Below, one piece after another: positions 36,622 to 50,349 of a stretch of 64,000 nt of DNA. The stretch lies in the NCBI RefSeq assembly GCF_016802725.1, contig NC_052668.1:12221001-12285000 (forward strand), written 5' to 3'. Each line of letters starts with the position of its first letter. Positions within the stretch are counted from its first letter, which is position 1. The position numbers and the translations under genes were made by a program. The DNA is from Solenopsis invicta. Taxonomy: Eukaryota; Arthropoda; Insecta; Hymenoptera; Formicidae. The notes below the pieces were generated by a model. The model was given only the letters and a program-made list of their open reading frames with translations. It searched no databases and was not told the origin of the DNA.

Positions 36622-37569
36622 CACGGAAAAAAAGATCAAAGTGATTGTATCCTGTAAGACCTAGTACTCAATATAATAATTCTTGCTGTTTCTAAATAAT
36701 TACATGGTAAATTGAACAAACTCTAGTATGTCGTGCAGCATGTCAACGTGACTTGTTTGCAGCGATCGACTGTTCAGTTTGTGTAATCAAAAGTAAAATT
36801 TTCTTGTGTTTCTCATGATGTAATATTTCGTGGAGAAGTCACTGATTTTTATAACTATCAAGTGGTTATTAATTTTCGCAACTCATATTATTGTGAATTT
36901 AAATTATTATGTATTTATATCTTTGTTTTAAAGTCCTGCTTATAATCAAAGAAAAAAAAATTCTTTGTAAGATAGAATGAATTTGGCCTAGCTCAATAAT
37001 GAGTACGTACACACATCAACTGTAATGCTTTTTTTCTTTTATTACTTCAGATTAAAAATTTTAATTTACATACTAAATTGCGATTCATAAGCCACAGCTT
37101 TATAAGGAAGAAAAATTAAGATAAGTCAATTGTTTACTTAATGGATCGTCAACGAAGATGATTCTTTATGTACTCTTATACGTCAATATGTCAAGAAACA
37201 TGTCAATTTAATAAACTTGCAAACTATAAATTTAATATGTTGGATCACTTTGTTATTCATTTTTCTAACATTTTTTGTGAAAAAGAAGAAAACATATAAT
37301 TAATAACACATACTGAATACATATGTATTCAATACGACCTAAGTGATACTTTTCTTAAACATCTACTTCATTCACAAATATTTGAAATTGTCCCACAATT
37401 TTAATTAATGTTTAGAAATATTTCCTACTTTGAATCCGGCTATGAGTTTTTAATTTTAGACTCGGCAAAAAATTGGAAAAAAATCAAAGCAAGTAGGCCA
37501 TATAAGATAAAGTTACCTTAGCTACCGCACACAGATTCCTGCTGCTGTAATTACTCTTTCTTTTCCGTG
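36622..37569. mobile_element. 948-bp element with CACGGAAAA termini
   Basis: The left end CACGGAAAAAAAGA and the right end, reverse complemented, CACGGAAAAGAAAGA form terminal inverted repeats, with weaker matching inward. The interior is AT-rich and has no open frame over 60 codons, so it is non-autonomous. Whether the two ends belong to one insertion is inferred from orientation and similarity. Confidence 0.45.
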
Positions 37570-38869
37570 TAGATATTTCTTCGTTCTTTCATGTGATCAG
37601 TCATAAAATTTTTTTTTACTGTAATACGCGCGCAATTAAGACCGACTTTCCTTTCTTAGCGACACAGTATTGCGCATCGCGCGATAATTGTATGTTACTC
37701 ATTATTTCTAAAAAATTAACATAGTCATTGGACGATGATAAACGACAACAATCGTCAAAAAGTTGACCGACATCGACATGGACAGGCGTCAAAGATCATC
37801 GAGCCACTGACCTACCGAGATAATGATTCGTCATCGTTGTCGCGAAATTGCTTTCGAGTCTAATCTACGTGTGCATCTACTTGAGTGGTGAATTGTCGCG
37901 AGAAAAATTCTGATGAAATCAATAATCAAGTCTACTTTCTGCTGTGCTTTCTCCGACGCAGGATAGGCTAGACGTGGGTTTATTAATTATTCATTACAAC
38001 GAGAATTAGTACTTCGCCACAGCTGAGCTCGAGACAAATTACTTATATGACGTCATATTCTGACAGCGAAAGCATGAAAATTACTGCCGCGTTAGCTGCC
38101 ACGGCAACTTGTTTTACGTAAATTACCATAAGTTTATAGCTCTCATTTAAACATCTTGATCACGCTATATTGCCTTTTCTAATTCGACAGTGCGCAAAGC
38201 GCGAGTTACAGGATAACATATAATTAACGTAAGTAAAGTAAGCAATATAAAAAAACGTAACTATTATTAAAAGTTGTTTCTAAAATTAAATCGTGAATCG
38301 GTGACCCGCCCCAAGATGACGACGATTCGCAGTAATTCAGACGGAAGCAGTTAAGTGCGTATGGTTCATGAAGAACTCTTCTTCAGTTCGAACTTGTACG
38401 TTCGGCAGAGGCGTATATTAAGCCTGGCACTCGAGTTGCATCAATTCGCGGTGTGAGGGCCATTAGTCTCCTTCATTGAGCACTTGTAAAGCGATCTATC
38501 AAAGAAGCTCGCGGAATTACAATACGAAAGTCGGAGAACACCCAAAGAGGATAATCAAGCGCGAAATAAAGAAGCGTCGTTAGGCGATAAAAACTATCTT
38601 CACAATGGAGTGCGCAAATTAAGTTGCGCTCTGATTTCGGCTTTTCCGCGTACGTTTAATGTCCTAGACGAGAGAGATCTGCGTCTCTTTCGCCCAGAAC
38701 ATCAAACGTACACGGGAAAAGCCGAACTCAAAGTGCAACTTTATTTAACACAATTTGATGCGACGCATCTGTCGCATCGAAATGCCAGAAAGCATTTCCG
38801 ACCCATCCATCATATCTAGAGTTGCTGGTGATTTATTAAGACTGCATCATTTTGCTGACCTAGACGAAT

Positions 38870-38895
38870 ACACGGAAAGAACGATTTTGTTGGAG
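38870..38895 (+). repeat. Terminus of a CAC-GAAAA element
   Basis: ACACGGAAAGAACGATTTTG followed by TTGGAGGATAT is nearly identical to 62567-62592 (ACATGGAAAGAACGATTTTG). It lies immediately left of the foldback structure. Confidence 0.5.
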
Positions 38896-38906
38896 GATAT
38901 AAAAGG

Positions 38907-39327
38907 AATACGTCGAAAATTGAGCAAAAATAGAAAACTGAATTAACGGTTTTATTCGATTTTCCTTGTAGAGACAATTTCAACAATAAGCTGTAATGGA
39001 ATAAAATCAGTTATGGCAGTCAAAATGGCCAACAAGGTTAGATACTTAAGGTGATCGATGGCGCAGTGACGTCGCTCAAAATATATAAAACAATAAAAAT
39101 AAAATAAAATAAAAAACATAGAAAAAATGATCGCGATTGCGTTGGCTGCTGAACGATATCTGCCAGCCACTACATTACCGACCTCCTTAAAGTATCCAAC
39201 TTTAGCCATTTTTATAACCACTAATTTGACCTCATTATAATCTATCGTTACATTGAATTGTCCTCAATAAAAATCGAATAAAATCATTGAATCACTTTTC
39301 CATTTTTGCTCAACTTTTGACATACTT
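38907..39327. repeat. Foldback structure, two ~155-bp inverted arms
   Basis: Left arm 38907-39065 and right arm 39168-39327 are imperfect inverted repeats: TTGAGCAAAAATAGAAAA, TTTTATTCGATTTT and ATGGCCAACAAGGTTAGATA pair with diverged partners on the right. About 100 bp separates the arms. A transcript would form a long hairpin. The antisense frame at 38952-39221 spans the structure and is not taken as a gene. Confidence 0.6.
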
Positions 39328-39339
39328 TTGTAGATGGTT

Positions 39340-39465
39340 ATAGGTATGACAATAATTTTGTTAGACCATAGAAATAATAAAGTTGGACGCTCTCAATCTA
39401 GAAATTTAAATTTTCCCAGCATTGCTTGAACGTCTTTTATAATTGTAGTTCAATATCATTATTTT
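39340..39465 (-). repeat. Internal fragment of a CAC-GAAAA element
   Basis: The reverse complement matches the interiors of the elements at 63205-63350 and 63600-63735: ATTATAAAAGACGTTCAAGC, AATGCTGGGAAAA and GGTCTAACAAAATTATT. Confidence 0.5.
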
Positions 39466-39963
39466 CAAAGCTCTATTTAACTAAATTTTTAAATACTTCA
39501 GTAAAACCATTCTTTCCGCATACTTCATTACTCTGAACTACGAATTGAAGTCTACAATTAATTCCCAAACATTTGAGAAAATTATATCGAAATACTTATG
39601 TGATTCTGTAATCCTCCTTCTTTTATCTAAAGCACGTTACTCTTGTTAAATTTCGTATCGCTCACTCTGACGTAAGCGAACGGGCTCGATAAAAATGGAT
39701 AACTACTCGGAACCGTTATTAATAGCGATTATTTTGGCTCGGCGCACGTTTTAGAGAAACGTTCGCGGAATTTTCTACAATGTGGTATTTCTATTGCTAG
39801 AAAAGTCGACGATATTAATACTCGGTTTCTATCTCGGTTTCTATCTCTCATGAGTCACGTTATTAGTTAAATTAAGATAGATGTATAAAATAGAGTTATA
39901 TATAATTATAACTCCATTTGATAAATCTCCCGAGGGCGTAATGGAAATCGCGCTGTATCACTT

Positions 39964-39979
39964 CGCGCGCGCGCGCGCA
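39964..39979. repeat. CG dinucleotide run
   Basis: Eight CG units. Confidence 0.85.
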
Positions 39980-42900
39980 CTTTACCGCATATCATTCCGA
40001 ATTAAACACGGAGATCGGTGACTCACGAGTTTCGGCAAGTCACTGCATTTCGACTCGCGGAACACTCGTACCGCGTACCAACTCGGCTGAAGAGATACAG
40101 ACTAATTAATTCTTGGAACCACATCCGCGACAAGAATTGTCTCGCAGACGTGGTATTTGAAGTTACACATCCGTCTGGGTTTACGTCACGGCGATCTCTG
40201 GCCGTCCTCCAGGATCAAACGCAGTTAATAAAATCTGAGATGTTCATTTAAGCCCTTAATGCTCTCGCGTGCAGGATTTATTTTCGGCGCATTATCGCGG
40301 GATTTAGATTCAAGAAACGTCTGCGAGCCCCTCTGGAATTTTTTGTGGTGTCTTCCGAGGACTGACAGTCGGCAATTATTGTACGAGTTACTTCATTTAA
40401 TAGAAAGAGGTCTTTCGAGTTAATTCAAGGCCGATAATTACAGAAAAATGTACAGTAGAGAAAAAAACGTAACTTTCACGCTGCCAGCTACTAACTAGAA
40501 AGTTAATCTCTGCGATGTAACTTAAGCGTAAACCAATGTCGTGCTACGTGCCTGTCTTGCCAAGGGACATGAAACGTTGCCGATTATTATGTCAGAAATG
40601 TTTATCCTCATTCAAAATCAATTTCGACATTTTTATCGAAAAAAACAGCCGCCGCTGGCAATTTTCCAAACGTGCTGAATGCGGTAGGTTTCGTTTTCCC
40701 GCAACCAGGTGCAATTTGTCGAGCATATTTTGGCGATTGTCCAGGTCAGACCGCTCCCGATCGAATTATATCAAGCTCGTTCCCGGAGATACGCCGATCG
40801 TTATTCATCGCGCACAGGATACTATCGATTCCGGATGCGAGATGGCGGCGGAGGGGACACTGTCCGCCGAATTTTCAAGCCGAGTTTTAGGTCAAACCCG
40901 CACACATTTGGAGAACTTCCAAACGGCCACACATCCTCACACGAACGCAAGTCCGCATCCAAAAATATTTTTCCCGGCGTTGTGACTAGACGAAACTGTC
41001 GTACGAATCCAAGCGGGATTTAACGCCGTCAGAATTAACACATGTTTAAGTAGCCGTGACGACTCCTCGCGGACGTACAGTTCTGTCGAATGTTACCGAA
41101 TGCGGAATGCGGCAGAAAATTTATTCTCGCCATTCATTCATTTACCGCATATCGCATTAATAAAATCGCTTTTTATTAATCAAATTAATTGACAGATGGG
41201 TAAACCATGACCTAATATCGCCGAACGTCCCAGGTGAGGTCTGCCAATTACGGTACGTAATGTAATCAATAATTTCGACCGCAATTTCGGACAGCACGGG
41301 GCGTGAGACTTGTGTCTTCCTAGGACCAGCGATCAGGATACTCATCAGGGCATTAATTCTGTTTACACTGTCGATGGGGGACGTACCACGATTCTGCGGT
41401 CGCGCCGTACACACCTCGGCCTCCGTTATAGGCCCTTCAGGGAAGGGAAGGCAATTTCGCCTGTCGCTCGAAAGGCGCGATCGGTCAAATAACACGTTAC
41501 CACCTTCGATTCAAGTTAATGCTCGCACACAGCGATGAAGCCATTATGAAAAGTCCCGATAGAAAACGGAGATCCTGCTTACCTTTACAATAATCGGACG
41601 CGTGTGCTACGGGCCTTTAATAAAGTTTGCGGGATTACTTTGCCTCATTAAGTTCCCGTGAACGCGCACGCAGGGTTGTCCTTGGCATGTTTTCTTCCAT
41701 TTAATACCATTTAGTTTTCGTACCAGATTTTTTCATTCTATCGTTAATCGATCGTAAAAATAGCACATTATTGATTCTCGGGATCTTATTATCATTGGAA
41801 ATTAACTTGACATTAATAAAATTGCATTACACAACGTCCGAGTCTTTTCAGACTCGTGTCAGAACTCGTGTGGCAGTCAATATAAATCGTTTTAACGACT
41901 TTCCAGTTTGGTAACAAGAAAACGAGGAACGACCGGTTCTATAATGCATCCGTACGATTTCGCATCGAACGCAGCAGCGAAATACAAAGCGCGATCGATG
42001 GTGGGTTCGTACAGAAACGAAAAAATAAAAAAAAAGGAAGAAGAGCAGGTAGTACGATTTCTAAGAAAGAACGTTCGTTCACGCATAAAGCGATGGGATC
42101 GTGTCTAAAAGTGAGTTCGGCGTGCCCCGCCGCTTCTTGCGCGGATTAGGTGCACGAATGGTAGTACGAATTTCTATTCGGATCGAAATCTGCCGTAACG
42201 ATCGACTCTCGCAATACGAAAGGTTCGTCGAATTTCTGCGTGCCTCGTCGGGATTCTTCTTATGGCGCTCACGTTTTAATGGTGAACGACGTGAGGCAGC
42301 ACACGTTCCGCGGATAGCGCGTGTTAACGTTCACAAAACACACGACCGTAAAAGGCAAATACCCACGAAATTCTGTCGCGATCCCCCCGCGGGTAGTGTA
42401 TTCTATTAACAGAACGCTTGCCGAATTGGAGATTTAATCAACCGAGTGCCATGCAATATTCATAAGCGGTACGGCACTGCGACTACGTGAATTATTGATC
42501 CGCGATGTGATCTATTTATATTCTATGATGGACTCATGACCTGATCATTAATAATTTGCAATTGAGAAGAAAATTCTAATTAGTGCTAATAGAGATATTG
42601 ATATTCACGTTAACTGGATATGAGAGCTCGCTCTGAACGCTTATTTCTATGCGGAGAATGTCTCTGAAAGGAATTTTCCGTTATATGTTACACAAAATTT
42701 TTTAAATTTTATCATGTGCAGCGATGAGCTCGAAACAACTTGAGTTATCAAATATTATGAATAATGATATAGAACGAATAGAATTTCTTAAATGTACAAA
42801 AGACATTTTATGTATTGCTTAATAAGCAGCATAGTAAAATGTTCTAAGATGACATTTTTTTATAATCCGAGACAAAATTTGTATATAATGATCACGTATG

Positions 42901-45396
42901 AAATTTATCTCCGTATGACTGTATCACTTAAAATGTTATGTATAATGTATCTCTCACTTTGTATGCTACGTTATTTCTTCTTTTAACTCTAAGGTATCAT
43001 GTATTGTCCATTTATGGTGTAAAAATTCATAGCATTACCATGCATAATCATGAGCAATTCAGTCGAATTGAAAATATCATTAAATTTTACAAAAAGATCA
43101 AAATAACCTTACGTACACGAAGTCTTATATTATTCAACGACAATGAAAATATTATACTGTATTGTAAAATTTCTATAAAATATATACTATATGTTGATAT
43201 TTATTCTATTTTAAGTAAAGAATCATAAATAACTGCCTCTAATACATTTTAAAATTAAAATTTAAAAATATTTTGGTAAAAATACATTAAAAATATTTTA
43301 TATTTTATGTTAAAGTATAAAATATGTCTGGCAGATATTAATAAATTAAACAATATCACATAAAATTCTTCGAAATACAAAATTTGCTCCACGATTTGCA
43401 TGATTTTCAGAAGAAATTTCATGAGAACATTTTTTCCGTGCATTTGTCTGTTTACATATAGGTCAATTTTTATATTGACTGATAATTTAGATGTTGCTAT
43501 TAATTTAACCCGTTTTCGCAAATGGAAGGATATATTTGTATATCTGAAGAAAAAATAGATACTAAGCATATATTAAAAATACATCTGACGAAGCGTTGAT
43601 TGAAATTGATCGTCGAATTAGTAGGTGAACGCTAACGAGGCGGCGCGGCGCTTACCCTTCGTCGTCATTCAAAAAGCCGACAATGGGGCTCGTTACACAA
43701 TCAACAGTGTATTACGAAATCATATCTCGCGCACGCGGCGCGTTTGACGAGCGGAATTCTGGCGCCAAGATCCGCGCGATACGCAGCGATCGGTGTCACG
43801 TTGCAATGTGAATATGCGCGAGGGCCCGCGACGATCGTTAATATCGGCAAGGATTCTCGTGATAGGAACAGAAGGATATTGCGCGCGGCCATGGCTCCTT
43901 AATGAACACCGTCCGACGAATGGGCGACGATAATCACTCATTATGGGCCGCATTATGGGCCGCCATCAAGTTTCCCCAGACGCCCCGTCCCGACGTAACG
44001 CGTCGTAAAACTCACTTCTGATTCGTTTTTACGGCCGTTTCGAGCTTCCCGTGTATTTACTTATGCCGCGTGTGTATTTTATTACGTTCCGCCGTTTTAT
44101 CTTCTTTTTATACGGCGGACGCTGCAGAATTAGTTTTTCTCGTCGGAGAAGGATTCCACGACGTTGACGTATCGAACAATATAACTGAAGATCAAGATAA
44201 CGTGCAGTCACGCCGTACGATATTAATACCTGCTGCGACGGGAATCCAAAGCTTGCGATAATCGCCGCGCGAAATTACGAGCGATTAAGTTTTCACGCGA
44301 TTGCCGAGATTCTTCGAAGAACGAGACGCGCGTGTAGCCGCAATTTGTTAATCAGGGAGATCATGCAGGCGCCTCGCGTCACGTTAAAGCGCATAATCAC
44401 AATATATTCCCGTGATACCGCGCTGCACTTACATAAAACCCAATGGAATATAACCGCAACTTTTTACATAATTTATTCTAACGATGTGAAACCATTCGCA
44501 TTTGAAACCATTTAATGCTGTAGAGTTACGCTGAGACACGTTAATTATCGCGACACGCCTTCCTTTTCATCCTTGCATCCTTTCGATAATTGAGTCGGTA
44601 AAACAAATTAATCTTACACATTCGATTGAATTGTAATGCCGATCTTACAGACCGCTATTGAAACTTCTTTACTCGTCAATGACTTCCTTAACATTTTTAG
44701 AAAAGGTGCTCTGGACTCATAGTACCTTCGTACGTCATCAAACACTGCAGTAGTCCCATTATCATTCCCATTATCACGGGAATGTGTAACGTAAAACGAT
44801 TGAAAAACTATAGCGATTTCGCAAGCCAGGGTTTACCATTTACATTACCCTTTCGCGGTATTTTGGGCGTGTACGTATTTCTTCATCTACATCGTATTTA
44901 CACGTTTTAGCTCTTATTTAATCATGCAACGTTGAATTTTAATATTAGAAAATTTTTTGTTTTAACATTTTCGGAACTTTTTAGAATTTAAAAAATTTTT
45001 TGAAGTAACGTTTTTTTGAAAATTTGTTTTTTTTTTTTTAATTTTGACCCTAAATAATTCCCAAACGGGTCAACGTATCACTCTTTGTATCAAAATTTGT
45101 TCATGTTCATTCAAATGATATAATATGAAGGGTTTGATTTGAATTATTTGAATTGAAGTCTCGCAAGAGCTTTCGAAATGATTAAACATGTGTTTCGCGG
45201 TTTTTCATAACTTTGAACCGTTTCCGATAAAGCAATAAAGTTCTACAGAAAGTTTCTTGTACATACATGAGGTTTTTTTTTGTTAATCTATACATTAAAA
45301 CATCTTTCCCCGCCTCCCTTAAGTATTTACAAGTATTCAGTATAATTGAAAATATACATAAAGAAAATATAAACAACTTATAAAATTAGAAACATG

Positions 45397-45419
45397 ATAA
45401 CGGTCTGTCAGACCGTTAT
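45397..45419. repeat. 23-bp palindrome with 1-bp centre
   Basis: ATAACGGTCTG and CAGACCGTTAT are perfect 11-bp arms around a single T, within AT-rich DNA. Confidence 0.65.
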
Positions 45420-46759
45420 TTACCAATAATGTAATTTTTTCGAACGTTACAGTTTAAAGGTCAATGTTAGGTTGTATGATCGATGACCGTGTCAAAGCGC
45501 AACTGATGATCTCGAAACAAGTTCTCTAACGCGTTGATATAATGCTACGAATTTCCTATCCCACGCATGTAAATGCGATCGCTATGCTGATAGAATTAAT
45601 ATTATTAATCAGTGCCAGAGCGAGTCTTTGTACATCCTGCGGCCGATTTATCCTCGAGCCGATGGCGGTCTTGGGTGGCCTAGAGAGACGCACTCGAGAC
45701 ACGAAAGCTCGCTCTCTGCGCACACGCCGGTCATAAAAGAAGCTTTATGCTCGCAGCATAGCTCTCACGACCGTGAGAGACGCTCATTTCGACCGTTACC
45801 ATAAAATTAATCGCTCAAATCGCCCATCTAATTTATCCCGATAAGGAAGACCGACTATTCGCGCTCAGCTATGACCCGCAAGGTTCATTAAATTTCATAA
45901 TTTTGTCAATCTATCATACGTCAACGACATGCATTTCGCAAGACGAAATAAGATTTCTTTGATCTTGTCACGAAGACGTTATTTTAGCTGAAATATGAGT
46001 GCAGGTCTTGGCCCTTTTTGAAGGGACGGTGTTATTATTGTTACAGTATGTCAACACTGGCAGATACTAAGGCGAATTATACATACGTTGTTAATGTAAA
46101 GGTGAGTTGTCTATAAAAACGAGCTTTTATAAAAAGCTATCTATAAAAAAAAAGTCGATAGCATTTAAATTATTCACAGTGCTATTCTGTAAATAAAGAT
46201 AAGTCTCTAAAAAAGAACATTTGCATATGATTATAATGTTTGAGTTTTGGAAAAGAACAAAAAAGATAGATGCCGTATAAGATACATTGAAATGTACACA
46301 CAATGTTTTTTTATAGCATCTATAATTTTTGTTTCTTCACGAAACTTGTACATCATAATCAAAGGTTCTTTTTTCAGATTTATTTTTCCTAATAGCGCTA
46401 TAACTAACTCGAATAATATAAATTTATTTTCTTATAAATAACTCTTGACGTCATCTTTCCGATAAAAAAAAAGTCACCAATAGCATACCATTTTGTTTTC
46501 AAAAAATATTTCTTAAACAAAAATAAAATTTTACAAACATAAATAGAAATTGGAAAGTGTTTTCCATTAAATGGAATAATAATTTTTATACTATTGTTCC
46601 GTATTTTATAATAATTATAATGTTCAATCACAATATAATCTAAAAAGTACGTTTAAGAAATTGGGCTTTAAAACTGACAGGTTACAAATAGGTAATAGCA
46701 GAATTCAGACACAGCTCCGCAGAAAAAGAATTATATATATATATATAAAACTATAAAAT

Positions 46760-47595
46760 AGCTTGATAAACTAAGTAATAAAATATACTTTTGTATCTTA
46801 AACAAAGGTTATAAAATTAAAAGGCTAAAATTGAATCTCCTCTACTTCATATATATTTTTAGCACCTTATTAGCGTACATATGGATTTGTTGTATCTGGT
46901 GCTATTTTTTTTTCTACCTTAAGATATCAAGGAAAATATGAAAAAATCTATAAAACACCAGCCAATATTGTAGTTAAAAATTTCGTAGTTATTGTCTGTT
47001 CTCATAGAGAGAAATTTACATTGCGCAGCAATTTTATGTTCCAAACTGCAGTACGAAGAAAATTATGGTAGAGGAAAATATAAACAAAACAGTTTTAGGA
47101 AGGCTATAAACATATGAAATGATCTAATATTATATTCAATCAATGCTACTCTCACTGTTGATTAAACTACATAATTTGTAAAAAAAAAATAATATGAATT
47201 TTATTTTCGCTTTTGAAGAAATCGTTTTCAGCATACTGAACAAAATGCTGCAATATAAATTAAAACGTAATTTAATTCAATTAAACATCGCTCGGGCTGT
47301 CACTAATATATGTAATTGATTTAATTGAATTTTATGTTAAATTATATTTTGAGTTTTAATTTAATTTAATTTAATTTTGTACATTCAACTGTATTTATTA
47401 TTGTCTCTAAATCTTTTTGTTTCAATAATATTATTATTAAATTAATAAAATATTTTCAATTAAATTGATGCTTTTGTTTCAACAATTTTTTTTTCTGTGC
47501 AGATTTTATATAGAAAGAAGCGGTGAATGTATGAAGGGTTTTTATTCCTTTAATTATCTAGGCAAATCATATTTTTATCAGTATTAATCCTTAAA
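46760..47595 (+). repeat. Dispersed repeat A, copy 2 (interrupted)
   Basis: Second copy of the repeat at 24255-24800, split by an insertion at 47234-47501 after TTTTCAGCA. It is preceded by a short TA run (46732-46747). Confidence 0.65.
47234..47501. mobile_element. Insertion inside repeat A copy 2 with 3-bp GCA duplication
   Basis: Copy 1 reads TTAGCA-GATTTT across this point. Copy 2 reads TCAGCA, then about 265 bp, then GCA-GATTTT, so GCA is duplicated at the insertion. The right end, reverse complemented, begins GCACAGAAAAAAAAATTGTT, like the end of the element at 63537. The left end (TACTGAACAAAATGC) is a weaker match. The interior is AT-rich with TTTAATT repeats and no coding frame. Confidence 0.6.
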
Positions 47596-47599
47596 AACA

Positions 47600-50340
47600 G
47601 TATGGAGTCTGGTAAGCCCTACTGAAAAGAACTTTACTTCCGTGTCATTTTATTCTAGTTGAGTAATGAAATTGATCAACCATAGCAATCGATAGTGAAG
47701 ACTTTGAACTTTTTTTCTGCCTAGCTCAAACCTTCTTTCTCATTCCGTCTTTACACAGCAAACGATCGAAATTTGCAATATTATTAATTTAAAAATTAAT
47801 ACAGTGCAATATTTAATTTCCCAGAAATAAGGAGACCGCTTTAGGAAAATTATGCCAGTATTGGCAAGTTCAGCATTTTCACCAAATAATTTTCCGTAAT
47901 ATCTGTCAGTGTAGACACTGTAATAAGAGCAACGTCGAAAGAATTAAGACTTTTTGCACTAACACGTTACGCGTCGCGAACCGTTACGTATTCGCTCCCG
48001 AACATTCTGCAGCTGATTAATGCGTCGCTTTAAACATGCTTAGAACGAGTAATTCGACCGCAAAGAATGTAGAGAACAGCTCGTCGGGCGAATCACCGTG
48101 GCTGATGCTCCCGCCGCTTCACGAATCGACGGAGTTTGAGTCTGAGAACCGTGAGAGTGAGCCGAGCCGCGCGTTGCCACAAGATCGATCCGCATAATTT
48201 ACCTCCTGATCTCGCGATGTCACGACCCCATAAAAACTCGTTCCTGCGGGCTGCTCGAGCAGCTGATCCGCGCGAGCCGCATGCGTGGGTGTCTCCTCAA
48301 AATTTACGGATCTACGGTCGCTTTCATTGAACCTCGTTACTGCGCGCATGGACCCGGGAGAGGCCAGTTACGACCCGACGCATTTAAATTGTCATCGCTT
48401 ACCCAAATTTTAATAGCCACCAGCTTTCAACGCCACTCTCAGATCGCTACGCCGCGCTTTTGAGAAATCGTACGCTGACGTGACGTCGACATAAATATTG
48501 TCCGCCTCTCGTTGCTGTTAACTGATTTTTTTTTTCTCGTACGGCGATTGTGCCACTCTGAGATGTAGCATTTATGAGCGAGTACTTTCTTAGGCGCAGC
48601 TAATACCGATTTCCTCCCCCCCCCCCTCTCTTGTGCAACGACAAAGAACTCGTCGTTCCGTGCGAGCGAGAGCAGCAGGTGATCGCCCGAGGCATTTATT
48701 TTAAATTTCGACGCGTGGGAAGCTACAGCGGACAATCAAAAAATACATTTCATATTGCGAGGACGCGGCTGATACGAAGAAAGCGCGGAGTCGTTGCGGC
48801 ACGGCGTTGCGGCTTCGCCGCGTCCGCAGCTTCCGCGCAACACAACCGGCAGTGAGGAATCATCCACGGTAATCGCCGACACGTCGCTCGCAGATGAAAG
48901 AGACGTCGCCAGCGCCTAATTTACAGCCGGCCGCTGCCCGTTGTTGCGGAAAAGCATTTTACTCGCGGCGCGCGTTTAATAATACGCGCCGCGCGAAAAC
49001 GCGTACGCGCGCGCGCCCGCCGCGTCGTAAAGTATGATTTATTCCGCTCGCTCACCACCGGACTCTCGCCGCCGGTAATTATCCTGGATAGCGCGATATA
49101 TAAGCCAATTTATCTAACCCGGCCGGCGAAGCGAAGTGCGTGCGCGTCTCGCATTTGCAACCCGCGCGTCCCCCCGCGCGCCGGTCTGATTAACCATGCC
49201 TATTGTCGTTAATGCGAACAATCTGTAATAATCATGCTGACCCAGTCGATCGGTATCGACGAGCGTTACTAGGTACGATGACTCGGAGATCGTAGCTGCG
49301 AGCGTAGCTGAGAATGATGTATCGATGATAAATAATCCCGTGTAATTCGAGATGCCTTTTGACAGCGTAAATCAACCGTCTCTAATTTTCTGTAATGCAA
49401 AACAGTTCTTGAGAGCTAGCTGCGCGCGAGACTCCGCGATCAATTAACATCCGTATTTAATGTGCGAGCGCGAGTCGTTGATTGCACGAGCCCACGCTTC
49501 GTTCTAGCGGCTAGTAATTAATATGTCCAGCTGGGACAATTTGCATGGCCAAATAAGCAGCAAAGCAAATATCCCGTGGGCATACCAAAGTTAGCTTATA
49601 TTCGTCTATTTATAGCTCTGCACACGTATAATATATGCTGTCAGATACGCGGTATTCGTTGATAGCTCGATTAATTTCCTTTACAGTTCATTAGGTATTA
49701 ACATATGTTAGGCTACCATTTACTTAAACGCGTGCAGAAAATTGTTATCTTCCATTAGCTGAGTTGCAAAAAAAATATATATAAATGATCAATAATTATA
49801 TACCGCGCATTGCAAACTCACATCGAGAAGTGAATGCTAACGGCGGTACGTTCGAATCAAGATTGATTGATCGAGCGACTTATTGGAACTCCCGATTAAC
49901 ATGTATCGACACGCCTCGGCGATACATAAATAATTAATGCAATCGCAACGCAAACGCATCGAAGAGCGTAGGAATTTTCGTTTCGTCGCTTCGCCTCAAC
50001 ATCTTCGTCCGAGTCATGGTGGCGGACTTAATTAACATTTAATCAACTTCAATTCACGTATCGTTCACGAATCGTTTTTACACGCATTATTTATCATACG
50101 TCAACGGCGATTTGTCGCTGTACAAAGACTGTTCCCGAATTCCTCCTTGTCTTAAAAGTATACGAAAAGTATTTGTAACGCGTAATACACGAGCCATGGT
50201 CATCGATAAAAAGCGCATGTTGCACTTTGGTGTAAAAAAGAATTCGTAAAAATGGGCCGCAAGTAAGCTTATCTTTGAATTTTATACGTAAAAGCATATT
50301 TTTTCACTCCTTTTTCAAAACAGCTGTCCGTGTGTCTTCC
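47600..50340. other. Non-coding DNA with a CpG-rich block at 48.0-49.3 kb
   Basis: The block mixes runs of CG dinucleotides with TAAT-type AT motifs, a texture often seen in regulatory DNA. A poly-C run lies at about 48616-48626 and an ATTTGCAT octamer at 49539-49546. No exon is supported. Confidence 0.4.
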
Positions 50341-50349
50341 TGCCTGAGT

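Larger units (their letters stand above)
39470..46759. other. Non-coding DNA, no gene supported
   Basis: CpG-rich patches (39.6-42.4 and 43.6-44.6 kb) alternate with AT-rich stretches (42.5-43.6 and 44.9-46.7 kb). A GC run lies at 39964-39979 and a perfect palindrome at 45397-45419. Open frames of 60-149 codons at 40.5-41.5 kb overlap on both strands and show no domain. Confidence 0.45.

Noticed and set aside
38952..39221. 89-codon minus-strand frame (MAKVGYFKEVG)
   Set aside because: It spans the foldback structure, so its sequence is explained by the inverted repeat.
41157..41495. 112-codon minus-strand frame
   Set aside because: No recognisable family, no splice partners identified and an overlapping + strand frame.
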